A stretch of DNA of 64,000 nucleotides, taken from NCBI RefSeq assembly GCF_900105905.1, contig NZ_FNSV01000005.1, positions 4,030,001 through 4,094,000 on the forward strand, given 5' to 3'. Every line of letters begins with the position of its first letter. Positions within the stretch are counted from its first letter, which is position 1. The position numbers and the translations under genes were made by a program. Origin of the DNA: Rhodococcus koreensis. Lineage in GTDB: Bacteria; Actinomycetota; Actinomycetes; Mycobacteriales; Mycobacteriaceae. A model generated the notes under the pieces. The model had not been told where the DNA came from and ran no database searches. It saw only the letters and a list, made by a program, of their open reading frames with translations. Positions 50,660 through 60,131 of this stretch are shown piece after piece.

Positions 50660-52822
50660 TCAGCCGCGCGGCAGCCCGAGGATGCGCTCGGCCGCCACGG
50701 TCAGCAGGATCTGCGTCGTTCCGCCCGCGATCGAGAGGCAGCGGGTGTTCAGGAACTCGCGCGCGAGCGGTCCCTCCACCCAGCCGTCCGTGCCGCCGAG
50801 TTCCATCGCGAATTCCGCGACCGCCTGCCGCTGCCGGACGCCCACCAGCTTGCGGACGCTCGATTCGGGCCCGGGGTCCTGGCCGTCCAGCTGCCGGAGG
50901 GTGGTGCGCAGTTCCAGTTGCGAGCCGACGAGCGCGTTGCCGATGAGCCGGCCGAGCGTGTCGTCGGTGACCGGGTCGCCGTCACCCGCGAGTGCGAGCA
51001 GTTCCTCCATCGCCGCGCCCAGCGAGGAGCCCCCGCCCATCGCGACCCGCTCGTTCGCCAGCGTGGTGCGGGCCAGCTTCCAGCCGTCGCCGAGATTCCC
51101 GACCACCAGGTCGTCCGGCACGAACACGTCCTCGAGATACACCTCGTTGAACAGGGCGTCGCCGGTGATCTCGCGCAGCGGCGAGATGGTGATGCCGGGG
51201 CTCGTCATGTCGACGAGGAAGTAGCTGATGCCCTTGTGTTTGGGCGCCTCCCGATCGGTGCGGGCCAGGCAGATCGCCCAGTCCGCCTCCTGCGCCCTCG
51301 ACGTCCACACCTTCTGGCCGTTCAGCCGCCACCCGCCGTCCACCTTCTCCGCCGACGTTCGCAGCGCCGCCAGGTCGGAGCCGGCGCCGGGTTCGCTGAA
51401 CAGCTGGCACCAGATGATCTCGCCGCGCAGCGTCGGGGTGGCGAAACGCTCGATCTGCGCGGCGCTGCCGTGCTCGAGGATGGTCGGCACGGCCCACCAG
51501 CCGATCACGAGGTCGGGTCTGCCGATCCCGGCGGCCGCCAGTTCCTCCTCGATCAGGATCTGCTCCGCGGCGCGCGCACCTCGCCCGTAGGGCGCGGGCC
51601 AGTGCGGGGCCAGGTAGCCCGACTCGGCGAAGGCCGCGCGTCGCTCCGGCTCCGGCCGCGCCACCAGTGCGGCGATGTCGGCGCGGATCCGGGCCCGCTC
51701 GGCGCCAAGGCCCGTCAGGTCGATCGACAGGTGCCTGCGAGCGCCCGCCCGGGTCAGTTCCGTGACCCGCGACCGCCAGCGGGCGGAGCCGCCCAGCAGC
51801 TGCCGCAGCGACGTCGCCCGGCGCAGGTAGAAGTGGGCGTCGTGCTCCCACGTGAAGCCGATTCCGCCGAGCACCTGGATGCAGTCCTTGGCGGTCTCGA
51901 CGGCGGCGTCGAGCGTGATCGTCGCCGCCACCGCCGCCGCCACCGGGAGCTCGCCACCGTCCGCATTCCACGCGTCCTCCGCCGCAACGGCCGCGTCCCA
52001 CGCCGCGGCCCCGGACTGTTCGACGCGGCACAGCATCTCCGCGCACAGGTGCTTGATCGCCTGGAACGATCCGATCGGTTTTCCGAACTGCTCGCGAATC
52101 TTGGCGTACTCCACCGCCGTTCGCAGACACCAGGCCGCGATGCCGGACGCCTCCGCGGCGGCCAGGGTCGCGGCGAGGTCGGACACCAGCCCGTCCCGCA
52201 CCCCCGTGACCACGCGGTCGGCCGCCACCGCCACCCCGTCGCACCGCACCCGCGCGAGCGGACGGCTCTTGTCGATCGTGTCGGCGACCGCGATGTTCAG
52301 GCCGTCGGATTCACCGTCGACCAGGCACCACACGACCTGCTCGCCCGTGTCGGCCGGCAACAGCACGGCGATGCCCGCGTCGCCGCCGATCGCGAAGCCG
52401 GCGTCGCCGGTGACCGTCAACCCGCCGTCGGCCCCGAGGGTCGCGTTCACCGGGGAGTTGCCGAGAGCCACCGCGCACGGCATCGCGCCGTCGGCGAGAT
52501 CCTCGGACCATCGTTTCGCGGCGGCGCCGGAGCTGCGCCCGACGACGAGAGCGGCCAGAGCGGTGGAGAGAACAGGACCCGGGGCGAGTTCGGTCGCGGC
52601 CTGTTCGAGCATCGCGGCGAGATCGACGATCTCCGCCCCCGACCCACCGACCTCTTCGGGCACGGCGACCGAGAAAATTCCGAGCGAAGAGAAGGACGGC
52701 CACGACGTGTGCCACGAATCTGCTGGTCCTTGCCGTACTGTGACCAGCGGGTCCGTCGACCGCGCCCAAGCCTGGATCGCACCCGCTGCAGCTCTCTGTT
52801 CCTCGGTGGTGGCGATAGTCAC
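50660..52822 (-). CDS. fadE34: Double-domain acyl-CoA dehydrogenase FadE34
   Basis: The 720-residue protein contains two complete acyl-CoA dehydrogenase domains in tandem (about residues 1-355 and 356-720), as in mycobacterial FadE34/ChsE3. First-domain marks include VAVPEEVGGSGAEIVDL and REQFGKPIGSFQAIKHL; the second has CQLFSEPGAGSDLAALRTSA, QKVWTSRAQEADWAI and FLNTRCLSIAGGTTQILL. The family acts on sterol or bile-acid side-chain CoA thioesters. GTG 52822 gives the N terminus VTIATTEEQ; no ATG is available and the ribosome binding site (AGAGG) is 12 bases away. It is divergent from kstR with a KstR operator between. Confidence 0.92.
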   Translation of the reverse strand: MTIATTEEQRAAAGAIQAWARSTDPLVTVRQGPADSWHTSWPSFSSLGIFSVAVPEEVGGSGAEIVDLAAMLEQAATELAPGPVLSTALAALVVGRSSGAAAKRWSEDLADGAMPCAVALGNSPVNATLGADGGLTVTGDAGFAIGGDAGIAVLLPADTGEQVVWCLVDGESDGLNIAVADTIDKSRPLARVRCDGVAVAADRVVTGVRDGLVSDLAATLAAAEASGIAAWCLRTAVEYAKIREQFGKPIGSFQAIKHLCAEMLCRVEQSGAAAWDAAVAAEDAWNADGGELPVAAAVAATITLDAAVETAKDCIQVLGGIGFTWEHDAHFYLRRATSLRQLLGGSARWRSRVTELTRAGARRHLSIDLTGLGAERARIRADIAALVARPEPERRAAFAESGYLAPHWPAPYGRGARAAEQILIEEELAAAGIGRPDLVIGWWAVPTILEHGSAAQIERFATPTLRGEIIWCQLFSEPGAGSDLAALRTSAEKVDGGWRLNGQKVWTSRAQEADWAICLARTDREAPKHKGISYFLVDMTSPGITISPLREITGDALFNEVYLEDVFVPDDLVVGNLGDGWKLARTTLANERVAMGGGSSLGAAMEELLALAGDGDPVTDDTLGRLIGNALVGSQLELRTTLRQLDGQDPGPESSVRKLVGVRQRQAVAEFAMELGGTDGWVEGPLAREFLNTRCLSIAGGTTQILLTVAAERILGLPRG

Positions 52823-52858
52823 AACGGGTATCCGCCTCTCCTGAATGACACATTCGTC

Positions 52859-52872
52859 TAGAACGTGTTCTA
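52859..52872. promoter_or_regulatory. KstR operator between fadE34 and kstR
   Basis: TAGAACGTGTTCTA is identical to the site before fadE28. It lies 37 bases before the fadE34 start and 45 bases before kstR, so it can repress both directions and gives negative autoregulation of kstR. Confidence 0.93.
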
Positions 52873-52916
52873 ATATGACACCTGGCCATGAGTCAAGGCG
52901 CGAAGGAAAACAGGTA

Positions 52917-53555
52917 ATGACGACCAGCTCTCGATCACGGTCCACGACGGTCGCTGCGGCGACGCTGGGCGAGGACGATCTCAGTTCCAACGCGCAGAAG
53001 GAACGGCGCAAGCGGATCCTCGACGCGACCCTGGCCCTGGCGTCCAAGGGCGGATACGAAGCCGTGCAGATGCGGGCCGTCGCCGAACGCGCCGACGTCG
53101 CCGTGGGAACGCTGTACCGCTACTTCCCGTCCAAGGTGCACCTGCTGGTGTCGGCGCTCGCCCGCGAGTTCGAGCGGATCGACTCCCGCGGAAAGAACCC
53201 GCCGGGCCGGAACCCCCTCGAGCGGATGCAGCTGATCCTGAGCCAGATCACCCGGGCCATGCAGCGCGACCCGCTGCTGACCGAGGCCATGACGCGCGCG
53301 TTCATGTTCGCCGACGCGTCCGCCGCCGCCGAGGTCGATCAGGTGGGCAAGCTGATGGACCGGCTGTTCGCCCGCGCGATGACGGACACCGAACCCACCG
53401 AGGACCAACTGGCCGTCGCCCGCGTCATCTCCGACGTGTGGCTGTCGAACCTGGTGGCCTGGCTCACACGCCGCTCGTCCGCGACCGATGTCGCGAATCG
53501 GCTCGAACTCACCGTCGAACTGCTGCTCGGTGACGGGAGCCGCAGACCCGAGTAG
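52917..53555 (+). CDS. kstR: TetR-family repressor KstR
   Basis: The 212-residue TetR-family repressor controls sterol side-chain and ring genes and is released by sterol CoA thioesters such as 3-oxo-4-cholestenoyl-CoA. The HTH lies at about residues 45-75 with VQMRAVAERADVAVGTLYRY then FPSKVHLL; this and LTEAMTRAFMFADASAA and VISDVWLSNLVAWLTRR agree with the mycobacterial KstR from memory. ATG 52917 has GAAGGA upstream; an in-frame ATG lies further 5' but would place the operator next to the coding region. The adjacent perfect operator and divergent fadE34 repeat the arrangement in M. tuberculosis (Rv3574/Rv3573c). Confidence 0.96.
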   Translation: MTTSSRSRSTTVAAATLGEDDLSSNAQKERRKRILDATLALASKGGYEAVQMRAVAERADVAVGTLYRYFPSKVHLLVSALAREFERIDSRGKNPPGRNPLERMQLILSQITRAMQRDPLLTEAMTRAFMFADASAAAEVDQVGKLMDRLFARAMTDTEPTEDQLAVARVISDVWLSNLVAWLTRRSSATDVANRLELTVELLLGDGSRRPE

Positions 53556-53610
53556 GACGCGATCGGGGCACAGCCCCGGCCGAGAACGCGCTCACATCCG
53601 TCACATCCCC

Positions 53611-53616
53611 TAGATT
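53611..53616 (+). promoter_or_regulatory. Probable -10 element of a leaderless otsB-GH15 transcript
   Basis: TAGATT lies seven bases before the GTG at 53624, which places the transcript start at the initiation codon. No Shine-Dalgarno sequence is seen, consistent with leaderless translation, which is common in actinobacteria. Confidence 0.5.
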
Positions 53617-53623
53617 TGAACGT

Positions 53624-56164
53624 GTGAGCGCCCATGATCTGCCCATCGAACTTCGTCGTGCCCTCTCCCGGGTCGCGCGGACCCCTCGTCTGCTCGTCGC
53701 GTCCGATTACGACGGCACGATGGCCCCCATCGTCTCGGACCCCGAAAAGGCGTTTCCCCACGCCGAATCGGTACGTGCTCTCCGCGCCCTGGCCAGCCTC
53801 GCCGGAACCACGGCGGCCGTGATCTCGGGCCGGGCACTCAAAGACCTCGCCGCGCTGTCGCGGCTGCCCGCCGAGGTTCAACTCGTCGGCAGCCACGGCT
53901 CGGAATTCGACATCGGTTTCATCCATGCGATCGACGCCGACGCCAAGAAACTTCTCGGAGAGATCACCGAGGAACTCAGGCGGATCTCCGCCCTGCACGC
54001 CGGCACGTCGGTGGAGGCGAAGCCGGCGAGCGTCGCCCTGCACGTCCGCAACGCCGACGCCGAGGAAGGCGCCCGCGCACTGGCCGCGGTGCGCGCCGAC
54101 GCCGGGCAGCGGGTGGGCGTGCAGGTCACCGAGGGCAAGTCCGTCATCGAACTGGCCGTCGTCGCCACCGACAAGGGCCATGCCCTCGACCTGATCCGCC
54201 ACCAGGACGGCGCGACCGCGGCAGTGTTCGTCGGCGACGACGTCACCGACGAGAAGGCGTTCGCACGCCTCCAGGGCCCCGACCTCGGCGTGAAGGTCGG
54301 CCCCGGCGACAGTCTCGCCGAATTCCGGGTGTCGAGCACCGAAGATGTCGCCGCGGCCCTCGCGTTCCTGCTCGAGGAGCGCCGCACCTGGCTGTCCGGG
54401 GCCCACGCGCCGCCGATCGAGCGCCTCACCATGCTCGCCAGCCCGCGGACCGTCGCCCTCGTCACGCCGGACGCGACCCTCACCTGGTTGTGTCATCCCG
54501 AACCCGACTCGGCGTCCGTGTTCGCGCACCTGCTCGGTGGACCGGAGGCCGGCCATTTCAGCGTCGGCCCGCACCGCAGCGCCCTGCCGCTGAGCCAGCG
54601 GTACATCGACAGCACCATGACCGTGCAGACACGGTGGGCCAGCCTGTCCGTCACCGACTACCTGCCGCACGACGTCCGTCTGGGCCGCACCGACCTGACC
54701 CGGGTGATCAGCGGGCAGGCCGCCGCCGTCGTGACGTTCGCACCGCGGCCCGAGTTCGGTCAGGGCCAGGTCATCCTCGAGGCGGTCAGCGAGGGACTGC
54801 GGGTGCACGGCACCAACGAGCCGATCGTGCTGCGCTCCCCCGGCGTGCAGTGGAACGTCACCTCCGACGGCAACCAGCAGACCGCGCATGCCGTCGTCGA
54901 TCCGTCCGGTGGCGACGTCGTCCTGGAATTGCGGTGCGGCACCGAAGAACTCGGACCGTCGGAGACGCCCGAGCAGGAGCGTCGCGCACTGGCCGAATCG
55001 TACTGGTCGGACTGGGCGAAGAGCCTCACCCTGCCCACGCTCAAACCCGACCTGATGAAGCGCTCCGCGCTCACCCTCCGCGGTCTGGTGCACGTCGACT
55101 CCGGAGCGATCATGGCGGCCGCCACCACCTCGCTGCCCGAGGAGATCGGCGGCGTCCGCAACTGGGACTACCGCTACTGCTGGCTCCGCGACGCGGCGCT
55201 CACCGCGTCCGCGCTCGTGAGCCTCGGCTCCCTCAGCGAGGCCGAGGGCTACCTCGACTGGGTGCACGACGTCCTCGAGACGCTGCCCGGCCCCGAACGC
55301 CTGCACCCTCTCTACACGCTGCACGGTGGCGGTCTGCCGCCCGAGGCCGTCATCGACTCGCTGCCCGGCTACGCGGGCTCGCGGCCGGTCCGCATCGGCA
55401 ACGCGGCCAATCAGCAGGTCCAACTCGACGTGTTCGGACCCATCGTCGAGCTCATCCACGACCTGTCCCACGCCCGCGAGAAGCAGGGCGCCGAGGTGGC
55501 GCTCAACGACCGGGACTGGGAACTGGTCTGCGCCATGGTCGAGGCCGTCGAACGTCGCTGGTTCGAACCCGACCACGGCATCTGGGAGATCCGCGACAAC
55601 CCCCGGCACCACGTGTATTCCAAGGTGATGGGGTGGGTCACCATCGACCGTGCGGTGGCGTTGGCCGAGCACTTCGGCCGCGACATCGAGCCCGGGTGGA
55701 CGCCGTTGCGCGACAAGATCGCGGACGAGGTGCGCGAGAAAGGCTGGAAGGACGAGGTCCGCTCGTACACCGCCGCCTACGACGGCACCGACCTCGACGC
55801 CGCCACCCTGTACATCGGACTGTCCGGGCTGATCGACCCGTCGGACGAGAAGTTCGCGGCCACCGTCACGGCCACCGAGGCGGAACTGCGCAGCGGTTCC
55901 ACCGTGTACCGGTACCACCACGACGACGGACTGCCCGGCACCGAGGGCGGGTTCCACCTCTGCGCGGCCTGGCTGGTGGAGGCGTACCTGCTGATCGGTC
56001 AGCGGTCGCAGGCGGAAGCGTTGTTCGCGCAACTGGTCGACGCCGCCGGACCGACCGGACTGCTCAGCGAGGAGTACGACCCCGTCGCCGAGCGGTCGCT
56101 GGGCAACCACCCCCAGGCGTACAGCCACCTGGGACTGCTGCGCTGCGCTCAGCTCCTGGCCTGA
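53624..56164 (+). CDS. otsB: Fused trehalose-6-phosphate phosphatase and GH15 glucanase
   Basis: The 846-residue protein has an N-terminal HAD phosphatase of the OtsB type (residues 1-250) with the nucleophile Asp28 in ASDYDGTMAP and GDDVTDEKAF, and a C-terminal GH15 domain (about 260-846) of the trehalase/glucoamylase group with RNWDYRYCWLRDAALTASA and the C-terminal Glu region GLLSEEYDP. It could dephosphorylate trehalose-6-phosphate and then split trehalose to glucose, or regulate its level. GTG 53624 starts a likely leaderless message. It converges with a LacI regulator. GH15 trehalases are known in mycobacteria; the exact second activity is inferred. Confidence 0.9.
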   Translation: MSAHDLPIELRRALSRVARTPRLLVASDYDGTMAPIVSDPEKAFPHAESVRALRALASLAGTTAAVISGRALKDLAALSRLPAEVQLVGSHGSEFDIGFIHAIDADAKKLLGEITEELRRISALHAGTSVEAKPASVALHVRNADAEEGARALAAVRADAGQRVGVQVTEGKSVIELAVVATDKGHALDLIRHQDGATAAVFVGDDVTDEKAFARLQGPDLGVKVGPGDSLAEFRVSSTEDVAAALAFLLEERRTWLSGAHAPPIERLTMLASPRTVALVTPDATLTWLCHPEPDSASVFAHLLGGPEAGHFSVGPHRSALPLSQRYIDSTMTVQTRWASLSVTDYLPHDVRLGRTDLTRVISGQAAAVVTFAPRPEFGQGQVILEAVSEGLRVHGTNEPIVLRSPGVQWNVTSDGNQQTAHAVVDPSGGDVVLELRCGTEELGPSETPEQERRALAESYWSDWAKSLTLPTLKPDLMKRSALTLRGLVHVDSGAIMAAATTSLPEEIGGVRNWDYRYCWLRDAALTASALVSLGSLSEAEGYLDWVHDVLETLPGPERLHPLYTLHGGGLPPEAVIDSLPGYAGSRPVRIGNAANQQVQLDVFGPIVELIHDLSHAREKQGAEVALNDRDWELVCAMVEAVERRWFEPDHGIWEIRDNPRHHVYSKVMGWVTIDRAVALAEHFGRDIEPGWTPLRDKIADEVREKGWKDEVRSYTAAYDGTDLDAATLYIGLSGLIDPSDEKFAATVTATEAELRSGSTVYRYHHDDGLPGTEGGFHLCAAWLVEAYLLIGQRSQAEALFAQLVDAAGPTGLLSEEYDPVAERSLGNHPQAYSHLGLLRCAQLLA

Positions 56165-56177
56165 GCCGGCGGCCGGG

Positions 56178-57266
56178 TCAGCGTCTGGCGGGCCCGGCCG
56201 TCGAACCGCGCAGCAGTTCGGTCTCGAGCATTTCGACGGTCGCGACCCCGGAGTGCGACGGCGACATGAGCAGGGCCCCCGCGCGGCGGCCCTTCTCCTC
56301 CTGAGGTTGCCGCACGGTGGTCAGGCCCTCGCGCAGTGCGTCGTCGACGCCGTCGAATCCGGTGACCGACAGCTGTCCGGGCACGTCGATGCCCTGCCAG
56401 CGCGCCCAGTCCAGTGCGCCGAGAGCGAGGACGTCGGTGGTGCACACGAGCGCGGTGATCCGGGGATTCACGGCGAGCGCCTGTGCGGCACCGGCGTGCC
56501 CCGACTTCCCGGTGTGCTCGAACCGCTCGATGACGGTGAGGGTGGCGGGGTCCAGGCCGGCGTCGGACATGGCGTCGCGCACGCCCTCGATGCGTTCGCG
56601 CTGGACGTGGAAGTTCGGCGACCGCAGGCGCTCCGCGTCGGCGACCCCGTCCGCGCGGTCGCGCCCCAGCCTCATGCTCAGCACGCCGATGTCGCGGTGG
56701 CCGAGGCCGATCAGGTAGTCGGCGAGTCCGCGCATCGCGCCGCGGTCGTCGATGCCGATGAGCGACGCACCCGGGATTTCCCGCGGCTGATCGCACACGA
56801 CCATCGGCAGGTGCCGCTCGCACACCGCCGCGAGGTACGGGTCGTCGTCCGCCACCGAGTACACGACGAACCCGTCGACGCCCGCCTGCTGCACGACCGC
56901 GGCGGCGTCCGCCTCCTCGCGACCCGGACCCGCCGGAATCAGGAGCAGCCCCTGCCCGGCGGCCTCGCACGACTCGGCCAGTCCGGACAGAAAGCTCATC
57001 GCGGCCGGGTCGCGGAAGGAGTAGCTGAGGGCCTCGGTGAGCAGCAGTCCCACGGCCCCGGCCTTGCGGGTGCGCAGGGATCGGGCCACCGGGTCGGGGC
57101 CGGGATAGCCGCGGCGCTTGGCCGCCTGCAGCACCCGGTCGCGGAGTTCCGCGGAAAGTTGATCGGGCCGGTTGTAGGCGTTGGACACCGTCGTTCGCGA
57201 AATATTGAGCTCGGCCGCGAGCGACGCCAGCGTGGCTTGGCGACGAGGCTGTCGAGACCTGGGCAT
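56178..57266 (-). CDS. LacI-family transcriptional regulator
   Basis: The 362-residue regulator has the LacI N-terminal HTH (ATLASLAAELNISRTTVSNA then YNRPDQLS, residues about 11-38) and a sugar-binding-protein-like effector domain with GASLIGIDDRGAMRGLADYL. The effector is probably a sugar or sugar phosphate. It is convergent with the trehalose protein gene and divergent from a zinc-type uptake operon, with a LacI-like palindrome between the divergent starts. It could regulate itself or the trehalose gene. ATG 57266 gives the standard N terminus. Confidence 0.9.
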   Translation of the reverse strand: MPRSRQPRRQATLASLAAELNISRTTVSNAYNRPDQLSAELRDRVLQAAKRRGYPGPDPVARSLRTRKAGAVGLLLTEALSYSFRDPAAMSFLSGLAESCEAAGQGLLLIPAGPGREEADAAAVVQQAGVDGFVVYSVADDDPYLAAVCERHLPMVVCDQPREIPGASLIGIDDRGAMRGLADYLIGLGHRDIGVLSMRLGRDRADGVADAERLRSPNFHVQRERIEGVRDAMSDAGLDPATLTVIERFEHTGKSGHAGAAQALAVNPRITALVCTTDVLALGALDWARWQGIDVPGQLSVTGFDGVDDALREGLTTVRQPQEEKGRRAGALLMSPSHSGVATVEMLETELLRGSTAGPARR

Positions 57267-57353
57267 AGGGGGACGTTAGTACCTGGCCCGCGTTCGGGCG
57301 CGTCGGGGCTGCACCGAAAGTGCACTACCAGGACCTATCCGCTAAAGTGCAAC

Positions 57354-57366
57354 GGTAACGGTTTCC
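57354..57366. promoter_or_regulatory. Imperfect palindrome GGTAACGGTTTCC between lacI and znuA
   Basis: Arms GGtAAC and GTTtCC around a central G differ at one position. It lies 88 bases before the LacI start and 39 bases before the znuA start. The form fits a LacI-family operator; a Zur site serving the metal importer is also possible. Confidence 0.35.
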
Positions 57367-57404
57367 AATAGCGTTTAGCGTTCGTATTCGGTCAGGAGTT
57401 TTCT

Positions 57405-58349
57405 GTGCGCGCTTCCTCAGGTTTTCGTGCCGTCACGGCGGCCGTCGGGCTGTCGTTCGCCGCGGCCCTCACCCTCACCGCGTGCGGCTCCGACACGACC
57501 GGTGACGGCACCCTGACCGTCGTCGCATCGACGAACGTGTGGGGCAGCGTCGCGCAGGCCGTCGCCGGCGACAAGGTGGACGTCACCTCGATCATCACCG
57601 AACCGTCGTCCGATCCGCACTCGTTCGAGGCGAGCCCGACCGACGCCGCCAAGCTCACCGACGCCTCGCTGATCGTCTACAACGGCGGCGGATACGACCA
57701 CTTCGTCGACGACATCATCGGCACCGGCAACAGCGACCAGCTCACGGTCAACGCGTTCGACCTCCTCGAGGGTGGCGCGCACGCGGGCGAGGGCGGCGGT
57801 GACTCGCACGAGGGCCACGACCACGGCGACGTCAACGAACACGTCTGGTTCGACGTCGACACCGTCGATGCCACCGCGCAGTCCATCGCCGACAAGCTCG
57901 GCCAACTCGATCCCGACAACGCCGACGCCTACAAGGCCAACGCCGCCACCTTCCACGGTCAGCTCGAGCAGATCTCCGCGATCACCGACGGCATCGCGGC
58001 CGCCCACAAGGACGCGCCCGTCGCCCAGACCGAACCGATCGCCTACTACCTGCTGCAGTCCGCGGGCCTGAAGGACGTCACCCCGCCCGACTTCACGAGC
58101 GCCATCGAGAACGGCAACGACCCCGCGCCCGCCGCCATCGCCGCCACGCGACAGCTGCTCACCGGCAAGCAGGTGCAGGCCCTCGTCTACAACGTGCAGA
58201 CGCAGGACCGGGTCACCCAGGACGTGCGGGCCACGGCCGAGTCGGCGGGCATCCCCGTCGTCGAGGTGACCGAAACCCTCCCCGAAGGCCTGGACTACAT
58301 TCAGTGGCAGACCAACACCGCCGAGTCGCTCGCCGCGGCTCTGCAATAG
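57405..58349 (+). CDS. znuA: Zinc/manganese ABC importer substrate-binding lipoprotein
   Basis: The 314-residue lipoprotein has a signal peptide with lipobox LTACGS (Cys at about 23) and the ZnuA/TroA cluster A-I fold with the metal-site motifs SSDPHSFEASP (His), DVNEHVWFDVDTV (His) and, before that, a His-rich loop HAGEGGGDSHEGHDHGD, which is typical of zinc-binding members. It captures metal outside the cell for the ATPase and permease encoded next. GTG 57405 has AGGAG six bases before it. Zinc is favoured over manganese because of the His-rich loop. Divergent from the LacI gene. Confidence 0.92.
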   Translation: MRASSGFRAVTAAVGLSFAAALTLTACGSDTTGDGTLTVVASTNVWGSVAQAVAGDKVDVTSIITEPSSDPHSFEASPTDAAKLTDASLIVYNGGGYDHFVDDIIGTGNSDQLTVNAFDLLEGGAHAGEGGGDSHEGHDHGDVNEHVWFDVDTVDATAQSIADKLGQLDPDNADAYKANAATFHGQLEQISAITDGIAAAHKDAPVAQTEPIAYYLLQSAGLKDVTPPDFTSAIENGNDPAPAAIAATRQLLTGKQVQALVYNVQTQDRVTQDVRATAESAGIPVVEVTETLPEGLDYIQWQTNTAESLAAALQ

Positions 58350-58362
58350 AACTGATCGGCTT

Positions 58363-59241
58363 GTGACAGAACCCACTTCGAAGAACGCCGGCAACGGTCG
58401 CGTCCCCGCACTGGAACTGACGGGGGCGCGACTGTCCTTCGGCGAACGCACACTCTGGCAGGACCTCGACCTCACCGTGGAACCCGGCGAATTCGTCGCC
58501 GTCCTCGGACCCAACGGGTCGGGCAAGACGTCGCTGCTCAAGGTGCTGCTCGGTCAGCTCGCCCTCAGCTCCGGCACCGCGCGCATCGCCGGAACCCCGG
58601 CGCGAAAGGGCAATTCGCACGTCGGGTACATCCCCCAGCAGAAGTCGCTCGACGACGGGTTGCCGCTCCGCGGCCGCGACCTCGTCGGGCTCGGCGTCGA
58701 CGGCCACCAGTGGGGAACCGGTCTCCTCCGGCGAGGCCGGCGCCGGGCCATCGTCGATGCGGCGATCGCCGAAGTCGGCGCCCAGCACTACGCGGACGCG
58801 CCGATCGGTTCCATGTCCGGCGGTGAGCAGCAGCGACTGCGGATCGCGCAGGCCCTCGTCGGCAACCCGCAGATCCTGCTGTGCGACGAGCCGCTGCTCA
58901 GCCTCGACCTGGCCAACCAGAACCTCGTGTCCGGACTCATCGACCGGCGGCGCCGCACCCACGACACCGCGGTCCTGTTCGTCACCCACGAGATCAACCC
59001 GATCCTCCCCCTCGTCGACCGCGTGCTCTACCTCGTCGACGGCCAGTTCCGCATCGGCAAACCGGAAGAGGTCATGACGTCGGAGGTGCTGTCCGAGCTG
59101 TACCGCACCGACGTCGAGGTGCTGCACGTGCGCGGCCGCCTCGTCGTGATCGGCACCGGCGACGCCATCGACGCCCTCGGCAGCGCGGGCGGCCTCCGCC
59201 CCGGCGAGGGTGTGCACCACACCGACGAGGGACACGCATGA
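58363..59241 (+). CDS. znuC: Metal ABC importer ATP-binding protein
   Basis: The 292-residue ATPase has Walker A LGPNGSGKTSLL, Q-loop YIPQQKS, signature MSGGEQQRLRIAQAL, Walker B ILLCDEPLLSLD and switch His in VTHEINPIL. It belongs to the family that drives zinc or manganese import. The Walker B is unusual in reading DEPLLSLD rather than DEPTSGLD. GTG 58363 is 13 bases after the lipoprotein stop. Its stop overlaps the permease ATG, giving one transcription unit of three genes. Confidence 0.92.
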   Translation: MTEPTSKNAGNGRVPALELTGARLSFGERTLWQDLDLTVEPGEFVAVLGPNGSGKTSLLKVLLGQLALSSGTARIAGTPARKGNSHVGYIPQQKSLDDGLPLRGRDLVGLGVDGHQWGTGLLRRGRRRAIVDAAIAEVGAQHYADAPIGSMSGGEQQRLRIAQALVGNPQILLCDEPLLSLDLANQNLVSGLIDRRRRTHDTAVLFVTHEINPILPLVDRVLYLVDGQFRIGKPEEVMTSEVLSELYRTDVEVLHVRGRLVVIGTGDAIDALGSAGGLRPGEGVHHTDEGHA

Positions 59242-60131
59242 GCAACAAGTTCACCGACGCCATGTCACGCATGTTCGACGTCTCTGCCACCGTCGACCTC
59301 CTGCAGTACGACTTCGTGCAGCAGGCATTGATCGCGGGCGCCATCCTCGGCCTCCTCGCGGGAGCCATCGGACCGCTCATCGTGAGCAGGCAGATGTCGT
59401 TCGCCGTGCACGGCACGAGCGAGCTGTCGCTGACCGGTGCGTCGGCAGCCCTGCTCATCGGCGTCAGCGTCGGGGCAGGCGCCATCGCCGGTTCGGTGGT
59501 CGCGGCCGTCCTCTTCGGGCTGCTCGGCGCGAAGGCCCGCGACCGTGACTCCGTGATCGGCGTGATCATGGCGTTCGGGCTCGGCCTGTCGGTGCTGTTC
59601 ATCTGGTCGTACCAAGGGCGCACCGGCACCAGCTTCTCGCTGCTGATCGGCCAGATCGTCGCACCCGGCGACAGCGGCCTGCAGTTGCTGCTGCTCTGCG
59701 CCGTGCTCGTCATCGGAGTCCTCGGCCTGATCTACCGTCCCCTCCTCTTCTCGAGCACCGACCCCGACGTCGCCGAAGCCCGCGGAGTCCCCGTGCGCGC
59801 CCTGTCGATCGTGTTCGCCGTCCTCGTCGGCATCACCGCCGCCCTCGGCGTCCAGATCGTCGGCGCACTACTCGTCATGGCACTCCTCATCACCCCCGCC
59901 GCAGCCGCCGCCTACGTCACCGCCAGCCCCCTCAAGGCGACCATCCTGTCGATCGTGTTCGCCGAACTCGCCGCCGTCGGCGGCATCCTGCTGTCCCTCG
60001 CACCCGGCGTGCCCGTGTCCAGCTTCGTCACCACGATCTCGTTCGTCATCTACCTCGCATGCCGACTCAGCGGCTCCTCACGACGCAAGAACGCCGGACG
60101 CATCGCCCACACCCACGCACACACGCACTGA
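59238..60131 (+). CDS. znuB: Metal ABC importer permease
   Basis: The 297-residue membrane protein has about eight helices and the ZnuB/TroC pattern: FVQQALIAGAILGLLAGAIG, the loop RQMSFAVHGTSELSLTGASA and the conserved region GVPVRALSIVFAVLVGITAA. The His-rich C terminus HTHAHTH may bind metal. It begins by an ATGA overlap with the ATPase gene and ends at a long hairpin. Together with ZnuA and ZnuC it forms a zinc uptake system. Confidence 0.92.
   Translation: MSNKFTDAMSRMFDVSATVDLLQYDFVQQALIAGAILGLLAGAIGPLIVSRQMSFAVHGTSELSLTGASAALLIGVSVGAGAIAGSVVAAVLFGLLGAKARDRDSVIGVIMAFGLGLSVLFIWSYQGRTGTSFSLLIGQIVAPGDSGLQLLLLCAVLVIGVLGLIYRPLLFSSTDPDVAEARGVPVRALSIVFAVLVGITAALGVQIVGALLVMALLITPAAAAAYVTASPLKATILSIVFAELAAVGGILLSLAPGVPVSSFVTTISFVIYLACRLSGSSRRKNAGRIAHTHAHTH

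Noticed and set aside
53339..56128. Long minus-strand open frame of about 929 codons opposite the trehalose gene
   Set aside because: It is the antisense shadow of a well-supported gene in high-GC DNA and has no family motifs or ribosome binding site.
57354..57366. Firm Zur box before the zinc importer
   Set aside because: The palindrome is also a fair LacI-type operator and lies beside a lacI gene; the match to a Zur consensus is not good enough to claim.
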